Origin: Heliocidaris erythrogramma
Taxonomy: Eukaryota; Echinodermata; Echinoidea; Camarodonta; Echinometridae
Assembly: GCA_025617745.1 (NCBI GenBank)
Contig: CM046856.1
Location: forward strand, 49,356,873 to 49,420,872
Reading direction: 5' to 3'
Length of the DNA stretch: 64,000 nucleotides
Numbering within the stretch: the stretch's first letter is position 1; each line of letters opens with the position of its first letter. This document shows, one piece after another, positions 59,101 to 62,210 of the stretch. The position numbers and the translations under genes are program-made. Under the pieces are notes generated by a model. That model was given only the letters and a program-made list of their open reading frames with translations. It was not told where the DNA came from and made no database searches.

Positions 59101-61548
59101 ATCGGCCAACTTATTTGATAGATACATTTTCCCCCCCATGAAACCTTCATTATAAAAGATATTTCCTGTATCTCTCATCAGATTGGTTGGCATGATCTAG
59201 CCTTCTTTGACTCCACCCTCTACGAGGGTCTGCGTCAGCTCCTCTTGGATGCCGAGAGGGGCCATGCCGCAAGCATCGCTGCCATGGAGCTGACGTTCTC
59301 TATCCAGCTCAGTAAGGAGGAAGGAGGTCAGACAGTAGATCTTATACCAGGTGGGAGTAGGGTCAGCGTCAATACCGACAACATATTTGAGTATGTGAGG
59401 CACTATGCAGAGTACAAGATGGTGACGGTCGCACACAAGTGTCTAACAGTAAGTAGCGTAGAAGCTTCTTGAATGTACAAATAAACCCTCCCTAATCCAT
59501 TTTCAATGAAAATTTGGAACTCACATTTATCAGGGTATATTGTACATGTGGTAGAAACTTTAACCTGAAACAAACATATTAAACACTAGAAGATCTTTGA
59601 TAGTTTTGTAAGACTTTTTAACCTTTTCCAAAGATGAAAGAACAGGGTGTATGATGTTTGCCATTCTTTTCTGCTACATATGGGTTATATAATTCAGTAT
59701 GCAAATGAAATCTGTCTAACTATTGTAACAAAATGATCTCTTTTATCTGTCCAGTCCATGAGACAAGGTCTCTTTGACGTCTTACCCCGTAACTCTCTGG
59801 ATGGTCTAACTGCTGAGGATTTCCGGTTGCTGGTCAATGGATGCGGTCAAGTCAATGTCCAGATGTTGATCAGTTATACTACCTTCAATGATGAGACTGG
59901 CAAGCTAGGTGAGTAACGTCATTGCACTGCTTCTTCATTTGACTGGATTTATGATTTTGTCCTTATGATGTTTAGAAGGTTCATAGAGCACCAAGTGTCA
60001 AGCTCTTTATTCTGTACAAATTACCGTAAAAAGCCAGTTTGTAATAAGAACATGGTACAAATGACCCTGAAATGACCACAATTTGTACTCGCACACGCAT
60101 CTGTTCTGATGGATGCGCTACTTGTTTAACATGTAAACTCACACTGGTGTGTACACTATGAAAGCGTATGGAGGTCAATTGCACTTGGTACAAATGACCT
60201 TTATCTGCACATGCGCAAATTGTAATTATGAACTGGCTTATTCTGAAACAAAAGGATTAAATTGAATGAATCCAGTCATAAAGTAAAATTGAGAAACTGG
60301 ACTTCATTTTCACTTAGTTACAGAATTATGGTAAGTTTTACAAGATGAGGAGGTTGACACTTGGCAGTAGATCAATCAGTTGACTGAATCTACCCACTTA
60401 AACCTGAACTACAATTAGTAGACTTTTATGAATACTGGTCATTGAGGGCAGCATTCCATTATGATCAGAGCGCGTTGAAAGACAGAGTTGTGACATGCGC
60501 ATAATACGTATGCGGTCTTTGTTTAAAACATGGTGGATCTTGGAGCTCCCAATAGTTCCCTTTCACATATATTCTCTTTGGGAGGGAACTATTTGAAGCT
60601 CCATGAAGTGACTGACCAATCAGAAGCGACATCCAGTGTCGCGACTCTCTGTATGTATAGCTCTGAGTATGATGTATATTATTGAACATATCTGATTGAC
60701 ATTAGATTAATGAAATGATGTGTCTTATGTTCCTAGGTGATGGTCATAGCAGTGAGGGAAATGACAAGCTGTCTACCTTCAAACTATGGTTCTGGAGTAT
60801 TGTAGAAAAGATGACAACTCAGCAGAAACAGGACTTGGTGAGTAGACATTGTGTTGACATTGATCCTTTTGGTTGGTACTGTTCCAGTAATGATAGTAAT
60901 GTGATAATATAATAATGTTTTAGTGTATAGTGCTCATATCCACCATGCAAGGTGCTTTGGAGTGATTCAATATTACCGCTATTGTAGGGACGTTAACCAT
61001 TTTTTTTGTGGTCGCAACTTTATAAGAATTCCTTCCTACTAGTTCGGTCTTCCAAGTTTCCACATCTGTGTGGAGAGCTGCAAGTGTAGATCCTGCTAAA
61101 AAGTCATTATTGCTGTTCTAGGGATCCAGCCCACAACCTTCATTCTGTACTGTTTGGTCTGTTGTATTACACATGTTCTGATGAGTACTTTGCCAAGTAT
61201 ATTTGTGTATTGAAAAATAGGCTCCTGTCACTGCTCTTTTGTGCTTTTAATAGAAAATGGAAATCATGCAACATAACCTAATAATCATTCTTGATATTCA
61301 GTTGTAAATGTCTCTTCTTGCTTTCCACCATGCAGGTGTATTTCTGGACCTCTAGCCCTAGTTTACCAGCGAGTGAGGAGGGTTTCCAGCCCCTCCCTAC
61401 CATCACAGTAAGGCCCCCCGATGACAACCACCTTCCCACCGCTAACACCTGCATCAGTCGTCTCTACATCCCCCTCTACAGCTCCAAAGCCATCCTGAAG
61501 AAGAAGCTTCTACTTGCTATCAAGACCAAGGCGTTCGGCTTCGTTTAA
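15985..61548 (+). CDS. UBR5: E3 ubiquitin-protein ligase UBR5 (50 exons, joined CDS)
   Basis: Large HECT E3 ligase that recognises N-degrons and exposed degrons and builds ubiquitin chains on substrates, mainly in the nucleus. I joined 50 exons with GT-AG splice sites and consistent phase: 9468 nt, 3155 residues. Seen in order: conserved N-terminus ([17 protein letters not shown]), RCC1-like propeller segments (exons 3-18), UBA (about 190-235), UBR box with Cys/His zinc ligands (about 1238-1311), acidic Ser-rich linker (about 1580-1780), MLLE domain (about 2738-2805) and HECT domain with catalytic Cys3124 in [17 protein letters not shown]. The C-terminal FGFV matches human. It is about 350 residues longer than human (2799), mostly through low-complexity linkers, notably exon 40. 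Translation may start at 15985 or at the ATG at 16003, which has the better Kozak context and matches the human start. No other gene in the window is supported. Confidence 0.97.
16065..17358 (+). other. Intron 1, first part
   Basis: Mostly AT-rich. A CpG-rich stretch at about 16745-17095 has open frames on both strands but no recognisable domain. It could be a regulatory or alternative first-exon region. Confidence 0.4.
17359..17400 (+). repeat. 42-bp direct repeat, left
   Basis: TGAAAAGTTAACATCATGAAC... recurs at 17805-17846 with one mismatch. The pair brackets 404 bases that contain a tRNA-like sequence. Confidence 0.9.
17553..17650 (-). repeat. tRNA-like sequence, probable SINE head or tRNA pseudogene
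   Basis: On the minus strand it carries A box TGGTCTAGTGG and B box GGTTCGAATCC, both matching the Pol III consensus. The spacing between the boxes is longer than in a normal tRNA and I find no paired acceptor stem, so a functional tRNA is unlikely. Confidence 0.6.
17805..17846 (+). repeat. 42-bp direct repeat, right
   Basis: Partner of the repeat at 17359-17400. Confidence 0.9.
17847..19195 (+). other. Intron 1, middle part
   Basis: CAACAG-rich simple sequence at about 18115-18390, then a CpG-richer stretch at about 18990-19170. No exon was recognised. The 71-codon minus-strand frame at 18946-19161 has no recognised similarity. Confidence 0.4.
19198..20475 (+). mobile_element. Pogo-like non-autonomous element, copy 1
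   Basis: Left TIR CAGTCAAACCTGTCTATAGC follows a TA at 19196-19197. The right end is the inverted counterpart, GGTGGCCGCTAAGACAGG followed by TTTGAC, but the last bases (CAATGG) have decayed so the right TA is lost. The interior matches the copy at 57470-58794 in the same orientation. A TA target and CAGT-type TIR fit the Tc1/mariner-pogo group. I see no transposase frame. Confidence 0.8.
20581..21255 (+). repeat. 310-bp tandem repeat, about two units
   Basis: A unit starting GTTCATGAAATTTCTCTGAG occurs at 20581 and 20891 with G runs and TTCTTCTCCAAAAC blocks. The array ends with CAGGTGAGCATCGTGCC and GGGGCTCTTGTTCT, an ending I associate with a common dispersed repeat of marine invertebrate genomes. 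Confidence 0.8.
21256..22254 (+). other. Intron 1, last part
   Basis: AT-rich sequence without recognised exon or element. Open frames of up to 73 codons show no similarity. Confidence 0.45.
22263..22377. mobile_element. 115 bp hAT-like foldback MITE
   Basis: Starts CAGAGGCGGCGGAAC and ends with the complement of CAGAGGTGGCGGAAC. Almost the whole element pairs as a hairpin. The perfect 8-bp duplication CATTACAT flanks it (22255-22262 and 22378-22385), which is diagnostic of hAT-type insertion. Confidence 0.92.
22478..22522 (+). CDS. UBR5: UBR5 exon 2
   Basis: Residues 27-42, LRELSEKL matching human LREVSEKL. The acceptor follows a long pyrimidine tract, donor GTAAGT. Only 45 nt, below the limit of simple ORF calls. 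After LSEKL it diverges from vertebrates. Confidence 0.85.
23232..23313 (+). CDS. UBR5: UBR5 exon 3
   Basis: Residues 42-69, ending [11 protein letters not shown], identical to human. Start of the RCC1-like propeller segment. The donor GTGAGT follows GAG at phase 0. Confidence 0.92.
23380..23905. repeat. (TC)n microsatellite block in intron 3
   Basis: Long CTCTCT tracts broken by repeated ATACTCTC. It produces Ser/Leu-rich frames (such as 23161-23838) and Arg/Glu frames on the other strand, which are artefacts. Confidence 0.95.
24127..24209 (+). CDS. UBR5: UBR5 exon 4
   Basis: Residues 70-97, [12 protein letters not shown] matching human DGRVCRIGFSVQ. Donor GTAAGG. Confidence 0.93.
24754..24962. 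mobile_element. Foldback MITE with TA duplication
   Basis: CTGTAAAAGTGGAAATTTTT on the left pairs with CTGTAAACATGGAATATTTC read from the right. TA flanks both ends (24752-24753 and 24963-24964), as in Tc1/mariner-type MITEs. Lies in intron 4, 62 bases before exon 5. Confidence 0.8.
25025..25150 (+). CDS. UBR5: UBR5 exon 5
   Basis: Residues 97-139, Ser-rich linker containing NPLNPWLI, comparable with the human SDSPWFLSG segment. Weakly conserved; supported by phase and splice sites. Confidence 0.85.
25428..25665 (+). CDS. UBR5: UBR5 exon 6 (UBA, first half)
   Basis: Residues 139-218. Ends with [20 protein letters not shown] and IRELQRT, the first helices of the UBA domain, nearly identical to human. 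Ends at phase 0. Confidence 0.96.
25943..26048 (+). pseudogene. Exon-like segment, decayed copy of exon 7 start
   Basis: A fully open stretch bounded by ACAG and GTGACC. Its second half ([16 protein letters not shown]) resembles the start of exon 7 ([20 protein letters not shown]), including the preceding TTTGGTCAG versus TTTTGTCAG, at an offset of about 143 bases. Inclusion as a 106-nt exon would shift the frame and reach TGA four codons later, so it is not part of the main CDS. Confidence 0.5.
26143..26377 (+). CDS. UBR5: UBR5 exon 7 (UBA, second half)
   Basis: Residues 219-297. [19 protein letters not shown] completes the UBA domain; [14 protein letters not shown] follows as in human. Joins exon 6 directly at phase 0. 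Confidence 0.96.
26951..27165 (+). CDS. UBR5: UBR5 exon 8
   Basis: Residues 297-368, Arg-rich segment (LRSRERRW) then GEDLEWW, matching human RLRERRW and GEDLQWW. Confidence 0.94.
27485..27607 (+). CDS. UBR5: UBR5 exon 9
   Basis: Residues 369-409, RCC1-like propeller strand segment ([20 protein letters not shown]) that parallels human CIGALYSELLAVSSKGELYQ. Phase 0 at both ends. Confidence 0.95.
28102..28212 (+). CDS. UBR5: UBR5 exon 10
   Basis: Residues 410-446, [15 protein letters not shown] then a segment ending TESGK that aligns with human HHPRATFLGLTNEKI to ATENNK. Its 3' half is copied four more times downstream (28264-28737). Confidence 0.93.
28264..28341 (+). CDS. UBR5: Candidate alternative exon 10b
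   Basis: A diverged copy of the 3' half of exon 10. From the AG at 28262-28263 to the GTAAGA donor it is 78 nt, open, at phase 0, and encodes a peptide ending [12 protein letters not shown]. The acceptor context (ATATCTAG) is weak, so it may be silent. Confidence 0.35.
28404..28472 (+). CDS. UBR5: Candidate alternative exon 10c
   Basis: A 69-nt copy bounded by GTTGTAG and GTAAGA, open and at phase 0. It reads [19 protein letters not shown] then ESGK, identical to exon 10 over its last 21 residues. Could be spliced between exons 10 and 11 without changing frame. Confidence 0.45.
28525..28602 (+). CDS. UBR5: Candidate alternative exon 10d
   Basis: Nearly identical to 28264-28341, including flanking intron sequence, at an offset of 261 bases. 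78 nt, open, phase 0, donor GTAAGA. Marks a recent duplication of a block of about 261 bases. Confidence 0.35.
28669..28737 (+). CDS. UBR5: Candidate alternative exon 10e
   Basis: The most diverged copy. 69 nt, open, phase 0, same GTTGTAG acceptor context, donor GTAGAA. Encodes [20 protein letters not shown] then LGK. The changes keep the frame and include several substitutions, which hints at possible selection. Confidence 0.4.
29148..29305 (+). CDS. UBR5: UBR5 exon 11
   Basis: Residues 447-499. [16 protein letters not shown] matches human VDETLSSVASKLEHTA. Ends in a Trp codon split with exon 12 (human YWWGV). Confidence 0.96.
29640..29850 (-). repeat. tRNA-derived SINE fragment
   Basis: On the minus strand, CGATGGTTGAGTGGGAGAGC resembles an A box and a TTTGAACCC block resembles a B box, followed by a body with GGTAAGGCATTAATCC. 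Located in intron 11. Confidence 0.5.
29978..30089 (+). CDS. UBR5: UBR5 exon 12
   Basis: Residues 499-536. [20 protein letters not shown] parallels human GVVPFSQRKKMLEKARAKNK. Ends GTQ at phase 0. Confidence 0.95.
30641..31043 (+). CDS. UBR5: UBR5 exon 13
   Basis: Residues 537-671. [20 protein letters not shown] aligns with human VCLRNNPLYHAGAVAFSISA. A Gly-Ala-Ser repeat ([11 protein letters not shown]) and a Lys/Asp-rich segment follow, then [13 protein letters not shown] as in human. Confidence 0.96.
31551..31681 (+). CDS. UBR5: UBR5 exon 14
   Basis: Residues 671-714. Basic [12 protein letters not shown] then [18 protein letters not shown], matching human EVVFVEDVKNVPVGKVLK. Confidence 0.95.
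31733..31925. repeat. Foldback-family fragment with telomere-like core
   Basis: The left end resembles GACACATGCTCTGGCGACAA and the core holds AACCCTAACCCT. Related pieces lie at 46123, 47671, 51143 and 53262. The right end is decayed. Confidence 0.5.
32377..32493 (+). CDS. UBR5: UBR5 exon 15
   Basis: Residues 715-753, [11 protein letters not shown] and [11 protein letters not shown], matching human VDGAYVAVKFP and DCRLLRIDELQ. Phase 0 at both ends. Confidence 0.95.
32782..32893 (+). CDS. UBR5: UBR5 exon 16
   Basis: Residues 754-791, [14 protein letters not shown] identical to human, then [10 protein letters not shown]. Confidence 0.95.
33316..33470 (+). CDS. UBR5: UBR5 exon 17
   Basis: Residues 791-842, GVHVLVKV aligns with human GVHAVLKT, followed by a more diverged propeller segment. 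Phase and splice sites agree. Confidence 0.88.
33631..33771 (+). mobile_element. Foldback MITE, family F, copy 1
   Basis: TIR CCCCGTTTTATAAAACTTGT pairs with the right end (CCCCGTTTCATAAAACTTGT when inverted). The core GTTATAAGCTACTGAAAT, then CTGATTGGCTGAGAGCAAAT, is shared with copies at 41587 and 45683. Confidence 0.85.
34033..34230 (+). CDS. UBR5: UBR5 exon 18
   Basis: Residues 843-908. [13 protein letters not shown] and [20 protein letters not shown] match human LRDGNGTIYPMAK and IRDPDWLDLPPISSLGMGVH. Confidence 0.96.
34236..34278. repeat. (CT)n microsatellite
   Basis: CT repeat just downstream of the exon 18 donor. Confidence 0.9.
34946..35027 (+). CDS. UBR5: UBR5 exon 19
   Basis: Residues 909-936, [20 protein letters not shown], comparable with human MQHILRCDYEACRQYLMNLE. 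Confidence 0.94.
35085..35880 (+). repeat. 161-bp satellite with X-box palindromes (intron 19)
   Basis: About 4.5 units of 161 bases, keyed by CATGAAATTTGGTACACACA at 35188, 35349, 35510 and 35671. Each unit carries GTTGCCATGGTAAC (35262, 35423, 35584; degenerate GTTGCCATGGAAAC at 35745). It begins after a GGTCGGTCGGTCCG block and ends near GGGGCGGGGGTATTAATC. A diverged copy lies at 54844-55016. Confidence 0.92.
35950..36095. repeat. SINE body fragment
   Basis: Shares AAGCATTCAAGG, GGTACCCATCT and GGAGAGTGGCAAATGCAGAT with the SINE at 44990-45300. Confidence 0.55.
36288..36416 (+). CDS. UBR5: UBR5 exon 20
   Basis: Residues 936-979. [20 protein letters not shown] matches human SHRCDGNRNILHACVSVCFP. 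A decayed copy of its 3' part lies at 36477-36570. Confidence 0.95.
36477..36570 (+). pseudogene. Decayed duplicate of exon 20 3' part
   Basis: Reads [20 protein letters not shown] then RP, next to CTCATCGACTGGTATGATAC, which copies the exon end and donor (TTCATCGACTGGTAAGATAC) at an offset of about 155-160 bases. An insertion disrupts it and no good acceptor is seen. Confidence 0.75.
36796..36928 (+). CDS. UBR5: UBR5 exon 21
   Basis: Residues 979-1023, a helical segment ([19 protein letters not shown]) at the position of human AERLSAVEAIANAISVV. Moderate conservation; phase is consistent. Confidence 0.88.
37671..37837 (+). CDS. UBR5: UBR5 exon 22
   Basis: Residues 1023-1079, Gly/Ser/Pro-rich with MRDVMGRG and [12 protein letters not shown], corresponding to human LREMMRRS and PSWVPDPPAMDP. 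Confidence 0.88.
38306..38528 (+). CDS. UBR5: UBR5 exon 23
   Basis: Residues 1079-1153. [20 protein letters not shown] and FLSAK match human RKANAHFILKLLCDSVVLQP and LLSAK. Confidence 0.95.
38565..38725. repeat. SINE fragment in intron 23
   Basis: An ATAATGATGATAATAATTGG tail followed by a body with GGCACTCAAGCATTCAAGG and a TACCAGGTACTC block, related to 44990-45300 but lacking the tRNA head. Confidence 0.55.
38826..39132 (+). CDS. UBR5: UBR5 exon 24 (UBR box start)
   Basis: Residues 1153-1255. [20 protein letters not shown] precedes a Gln/Ser/Gly insert; [20 protein letters not shown] opens the UBR box with its first Cys ligands. Confidence 0.96.
39692..39783 (+). CDS. UBR5: UBR5 exon 25 (UBR box zinc core)
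   Basis: Residues 1256-1286. [20 protein letters not shown] then ICHKGHDCK carries most Cys/His zinc ligands; only a few positions differ from human. Confidence 0.97.
40084..40698. repeat. AT-rich minisatellite before exon 26
   Basis: Ten occurrences of CCTTGTCA at spacings of 52 to 69 bases, separated by TAATGATTA repeats. The left end (40093-40152) is itself a perfect hairpin. The Ile-rich frames here are artefacts. The array ends 30 bases before exon 26. Confidence 0.95.
40729..40875 (+). CDS. UBR5: UBR5 exon 26 (UBR box end)
   Basis: Residues 1286-1335. [20 protein letters not shown] then ALIAGQ completes the UBR box; NLVTIPNSR follows. Confidence 0.97.
40889..41091. mobile_element. 203 bp foldback MITE after exon 26
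   Basis: GGGGTGGTATTCTGAGATTT on the left pairs perfectly with the right end through about 43 bases. The core carries CATTGGTTAATG and ACCAATG. It starts 13 bases after the exon 26 donor. Confidence 0.9.
41587..41731 (+). mobile_element. Foldback MITE, family F, copy 2
   Basis: Arms CCTGGGGAGCGTTTCATCAA and its complement. The core (GTTATAAGCTACTGAAGT, CTGATTGGCTGAAAGC) matches 33631-33771 while the arms differ from that copy but still pair with each other. Confidence 0.88.
41878..41984 (+). CDS. UBR5: UBR5 exon 27
   Basis: Residues 1335-1371. [20 protein letters not shown] matches human [20 protein letters not shown]. Confidence 0.96.
42447..42570 (+). CDS. UBR5: UBR5 exon 28
   Basis: Residues 1371-1412. 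[20 protein letters not shown] matches human DMPDHDLEPPRFAQLALERV. Confidence 0.96.
43133..43256 (+). CDS. UBR5: UBR5 exon 29
   Basis: Residues 1412-1453. [20 protein letters not shown] then [10 protein letters not shown], comparable with human PEEQVYLNQQSGTIRLDCFT. Confidence 0.96.
43746..43903 (+). CDS. UBR5: UBR5 exon 30
   Basis: Residues 1454-1506. [17 protein letters not shown] matches human [17 protein letters not shown]. Confidence 0.96.
44701..44866 (+). CDS. UBR5: UBR5 exon 31
   Basis: Residues 1506-1561. [20 protein letters not shown] then [18 protein letters not shown], as in human. Confidence 0.96.
44990..45300 (-). repeat. tRNA-derived SINE, near full length
   Basis: On the minus strand the head has A box TGGTATAGTGG and B box GGTTCGAATCTC, then a body with CAGGTGTTAAATGGGTACC and GCGCTATAC-like motifs, and a TTATTATTATCATCATT tail at the left end. 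Fragments of the same family occur at 35950, 38565 and probably 60890. Confidence 0.8.
45631..45668 (+). pseudogene. Decayed duplicate of exon 32 segment
   Basis: GAGCCCCTCCCAATGAG, then GCAACCAGCCTAGCTCAAGG, copies exon 32 (45943 onward) at an offset of about 311 bases. It lacks the intervening ATCCGCCTCTA and has no splice context. It sits next to the foldback at 45683. Confidence 0.8.
45683..45823 (-). mobile_element. Foldback MITE, family F, copy 3
   Basis: Arms GGGCCCTGTTTCATAAAACT and complement. The core is the reverse complement of copies 1 and 2 (GCCAATCAGGATTTCAGTAG then CTTATAAC). Confidence 0.9.
45920..46099 (+). CDS. UBR5: UBR5 exon 32
   Basis: Residues 1562-1621. [12 protein letters not shown] matches human GSEELFSVEPLP; then a His/Ser/Thr-rich stretch and [15 protein letters not shown] second possible donor (GAG/GTAGGA at 46082) would remove 18 nt in frame. 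Confidence 0.9.
46494..46617 (+). CDS. UBR5: UBR5 exon 33
   Basis: Residues 1622-1663. Acidic linker ([20 protein letters not shown]) comparable in position to the human acidic EE/DE stretch. Confidence 0.88.
47092..47241 (+). CDS. UBR5: UBR5 exon 34
   Basis: Residues 1663-1713. [20 protein letters not shown] then SNQD matches human GSDMELDLLAAAETESDSES then NHSNQD. Confidence 0.95.
47671..47825. repeat. Telomere-like foldback fragment
   Basis: Contains TTTAGGGTTAGGGTTCAG and ends GGAGCATGTGTCAT, the right end of the family seen complete at 51143-51282. Ends about 36 bases before exon 35. Confidence 0.6.
47861..48062 (+). CDS. UBR5: UBR5 exon 35
   Basis: Residues 1713-1780. [10 protein letters not shown] matches human FFSEDDSQSN; a long Glu run and SLERPTTAS follow (human PLERTTNSS). 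Confidence 0.94.
48499..48632 (+). CDS. UBR5: UBR5 exon 36
   Basis: Residues 1780-1825. [10 protein letters not shown] matches human SMQWAVRNTQ; Ser/Pro-rich remainder. Confidence 0.92.
49000..49253 (+). CDS. UBR5: UBR5 exon 37
   Basis: Residues 1825-1909. [20 protein letters not shown] is nearly identical to human; [20 protein letters not shown] follows. Confidence 0.96.
49559..50306 (+). CDS. UBR5: UBR5 exon 38
   Basis: Residues 1910-2159, second largest exon. Contains [57 protein letters not shown] and [10 protein letters not shown], all paralleled in human. This is the dimerisation and linker region before the HECT part. Confidence 0.96.
50535..50835 (+). pseudogene. Tandem decayed copies of exon 39 start
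   Basis: Copies of the exon 39 acceptor and first codons (GTGACAGTGCACCAGTCTT) lie at about 50600, 50706 and 50804, with a weaker one near 50540, spaced about 100 bases apart. The third has a readable acceptor but an in-frame TAA; the others lack a usable AG. Confidence 0.8.
50892..51128 (+). CDS. UBR5: UBR5 exon 39
   Basis: Residues 2159-2238. [19 protein letters not shown] aligns with human VTVDRNCLEVLPTKMSYAA, then an Asp/Glu-rich run. An internal CAG/GTAATG donor-like site (50969) would break the frame, so I read through it. Confidence 0.93.
51143..51282. mobile_element. Foldback MITE with GACACAT ends
   Basis: TGACACATACTTTGGCGACA on the left pairs with the right end (CGACACATGCTCTGGTGACA inverted). 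It starts 14 bases after the exon 39 donor. The core keeps GGTATAGGGTTAAGA. Confidence 0.75.
51622..52462 (+). CDS. UBR5: UBR5 exon 40
   Basis: Residues 2238-2518, the largest exon and nearly all low complexity, rich in Ser, Gly and Pro ([20 protein letters not shown]). Human has only about 60 residues here. Both splice sites and phase connect to conserved exons 39 and 41, so the long frame is real. Confidence 0.92.
52507..53199. mobile_element. 693 bp hAT-like element in intron 40
   Basis: The right end reads TAGTGCTGTAATATC when inverted and the left holds TAGTGCTGTAATG after a short TAGTAAC duplication. An 8-bp target duplication, CTTGTAAC (52499-52506) and CTTGTAAT (53200-53207), flanks it. 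No transposase frame was seen. Confidence 0.78.
53262..53360. repeat. Telomere-like foldback fragment
   Basis: ATAGGGTTTTGTTAGGTATA, then TTGAAGTTAAGAATT, then GGAGCAATTGCCACC, matching the right half of the element at 47671. Confidence 0.5.
53511..53721 (+). CDS. UBR5: UBR5 exon 41 (HECT N-lobe start)
   Basis: Residues 2518-2588. [20 protein letters not shown], then [20 protein letters not shown], nearly identical to human. Confidence 0.97.
53749..53938. mobile_element. 190 bp MITE with 8-bp target duplication
   Basis: TAGAGTACCTATATATATAG on the left, TAGAGTACCTACATAAAGAG from the right. The perfect duplication GAGTAAAC flanks it (53741-53748 and 53939-53946), hAT-like. It lies 27 bases after the exon 41 donor. 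Confidence 0.9.
54468..54723 (+). CDS. UBR5: UBR5 exon 42 (HECT N-lobe)
   Basis: Residues 2589-2674. [31 protein letters not shown] then FYTAIAEA, as in human. Confidence 0.97.
54844..55016 (+). repeat. Diverged copy of 161-bp satellite
   Basis: Two partial units with TTGCGGATCAAACTACTTC and CATGAAATTTGGCACACACA, related to the array at 35085-35880. Reaches to within 20 bases of exon 43. Confidence 0.8.
55035..55285 (+). CDS. UBR5: UBR5 exon 43
   Basis: Residues 2674-2757. [21 protein letters not shown] basic segment, [10 protein letters not shown], and [16 protein letters not shown] which begins the MLLE domain. Confidence 0.96.
55600..55880. repeat. Dispersed repeat shared with intron 48
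   Basis: CCAAGTGTCAAGCTCTTTAT, AATGAATCCAGTC and GGTAAGTTTTACAGGATGAG recur in order at 59987-60440. Confidence 0.8.
55976..56106 (+). CDS. UBR5: UBR5 exon 44 (MLLE domain)
   Basis: Residues 2758-2801. [20 protein letters not shown] matches human [20 protein letters not shown]. The MLLE fold binds PAM2 peptides and helps hand substrates to the HECT lobe. Confidence 0.97.
56599..56844 (+). CDS. UBR5: UBR5 exon 45
   Basis: Residues 2801-2883. [20 protein letters not shown], then [11 protein letters not shown], matches human [20 protein letters not shown]. Confidence 0.97.
57220..57304 (+). CDS. UBR5: UBR5 exon 46
   Basis: Residues 2883-2911. [20 protein letters not shown] then LGRK. Donor GTCGGT is weaker than the others. 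Confidence 0.95.
57470..58794 (+). mobile_element. Pogo-like non-autonomous element, copy 2
   Basis: CAGTCAAACCTGTCTATAGC at the left, AGACAGGTTTGACTG at the right, TA on both sides (57468-57469 and 58795-58796). 1325 bp; interior collinear with 19198-20475. The right end carries extra GTGGCCGCTATA repeats. No transposase frame. Confidence 0.9.
59182..59448 (+). CDS. UBR5: UBR5 exon 47 (HECT)
   Basis: Residues 2912-3000. [34 protein letters not shown] and YEYVR-like [12 protein letters not shown], as in human. Confidence 0.97.
59755..59908 (+). CDS. UBR5: UBR5 exon 48 (HECT)
   Basis: Residues 3001-3052. [20 protein letters not shown] then [18 protein letters not shown] matches human closely. 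Confidence 0.97.
59987..60440. repeat. Dispersed repeat interrupted by a MITE
   Basis: Collinear with 55600-55880 but split by the foldback at 60031-60239. Confidence 0.75.
60031..60239. mobile_element. Foldback MITE nested in dispersed repeat
   Basis: AAGCCAGTTTGTAATAAGAA on the left pairs with AAGCCAGTTCATAATTACAA from the right; GGTACAAATGACC-type blocks occur in both arms. Confidence 0.85.
60737..60837 (+). CDS. UBR5: UBR5 exon 49 (HECT)
   Basis: Residues 3052-3085. [20 protein letters not shown] matches human [20 protein letters not shown]. Confidence 0.96.
60890..61160 (-). repeat. Probable diverged SINE in intron 49
   Basis: GATAATATAATAATG tail followed by TATAGTGCTCATA and a body ending in a GGGATCCAGCCCACAACC block that resembles an inverted B-box region. 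Diverged from 44990-45300. Confidence 0.45.
61336..61548 (+). CDS. UBR5: UBR5 exon 50 (HECT C-lobe, stop)
   Basis: Residues 3086-3155 and TAA at 61546. [20 protein letters not shown] and the catalytic loop [18 protein letters not shown] with Cys3124. Ends KTKAFGFV. Confidence 0.98.
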   Translation: MYFWTSSPSLPASEEGFQPLPTITVRPPDDNHLPTANTCISRLYIPLYSSKAILKKKLLLAIKTKAFGFV

Positions 61549-61596
61549 ACTCCGGAAGCCTTTTCGTTGTTCATTACCCTATGTCGATCCAAACTA

Positions 61597-62210
61597 ATCT
61601 GAAGAGAGAAACTCCTCAAAACCAAGGCATAGGGATTGTCTAGTTCCTTTAGAAGCCTGTGCAATGTACCTTGATTCTCTCTGCTGATCCAAAGTCATTC
61701 AGACGAATCACGATTATAGCTGCATTTGGCTTCATCTAATTCCTCTATGATCCTGTACATTGTACATCACCATCTACAGCTCCAAAGCCATCTAGAAGAA
61801 GAAGCTTCTACTTGCTATCAAGACTAAGGCATAAGGCTTTGTCTAGACTCTTTACAATCCACTCATTCAAAGCCATTCTGAAGAAGCTTCTTTTTGCTAT
61901 CAAGACTAAGGCATTTAGCTTCATGTAGTCCTTTTAAAAGGCTCTGTATTGTACATACCCTATTTCAATCCAAACCTTTCGGAAGAAGAAGCTCCTCTAC
62001 ACCAAGGCATGGGGATTTGTCTAGTCTCTTTAGAAGCCTGTACAATGTACCTTGATTCTCGCTTCTGATCCAAAGCCATTCTGGAGAACAAGTTTTCTAT
62101 AAGACCCAAGACCTGAGCATGTACAGTGTACATGGCACATTAACTTCTGCCACTCTGAAGATATCTAGAAGAAGCTCATCAAGACCAAGGCATGGGGATT
62201 AGTCTAATCC
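61597..62210 (+). repeat. Tandem copies of exon 50 tail in 3' UTR
   Basis: About six degenerate copies of the segment spanning GAAGAAGCTTCTACTTGCTA and TCAAGACCAAGGC, near 61597, 61769, 61861, 61969, 62066 and 62152. The copy at 61769 also includes CATCTACAGCTCCAAAGCCA from further upstream in the exon. Confidence 0.85.
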
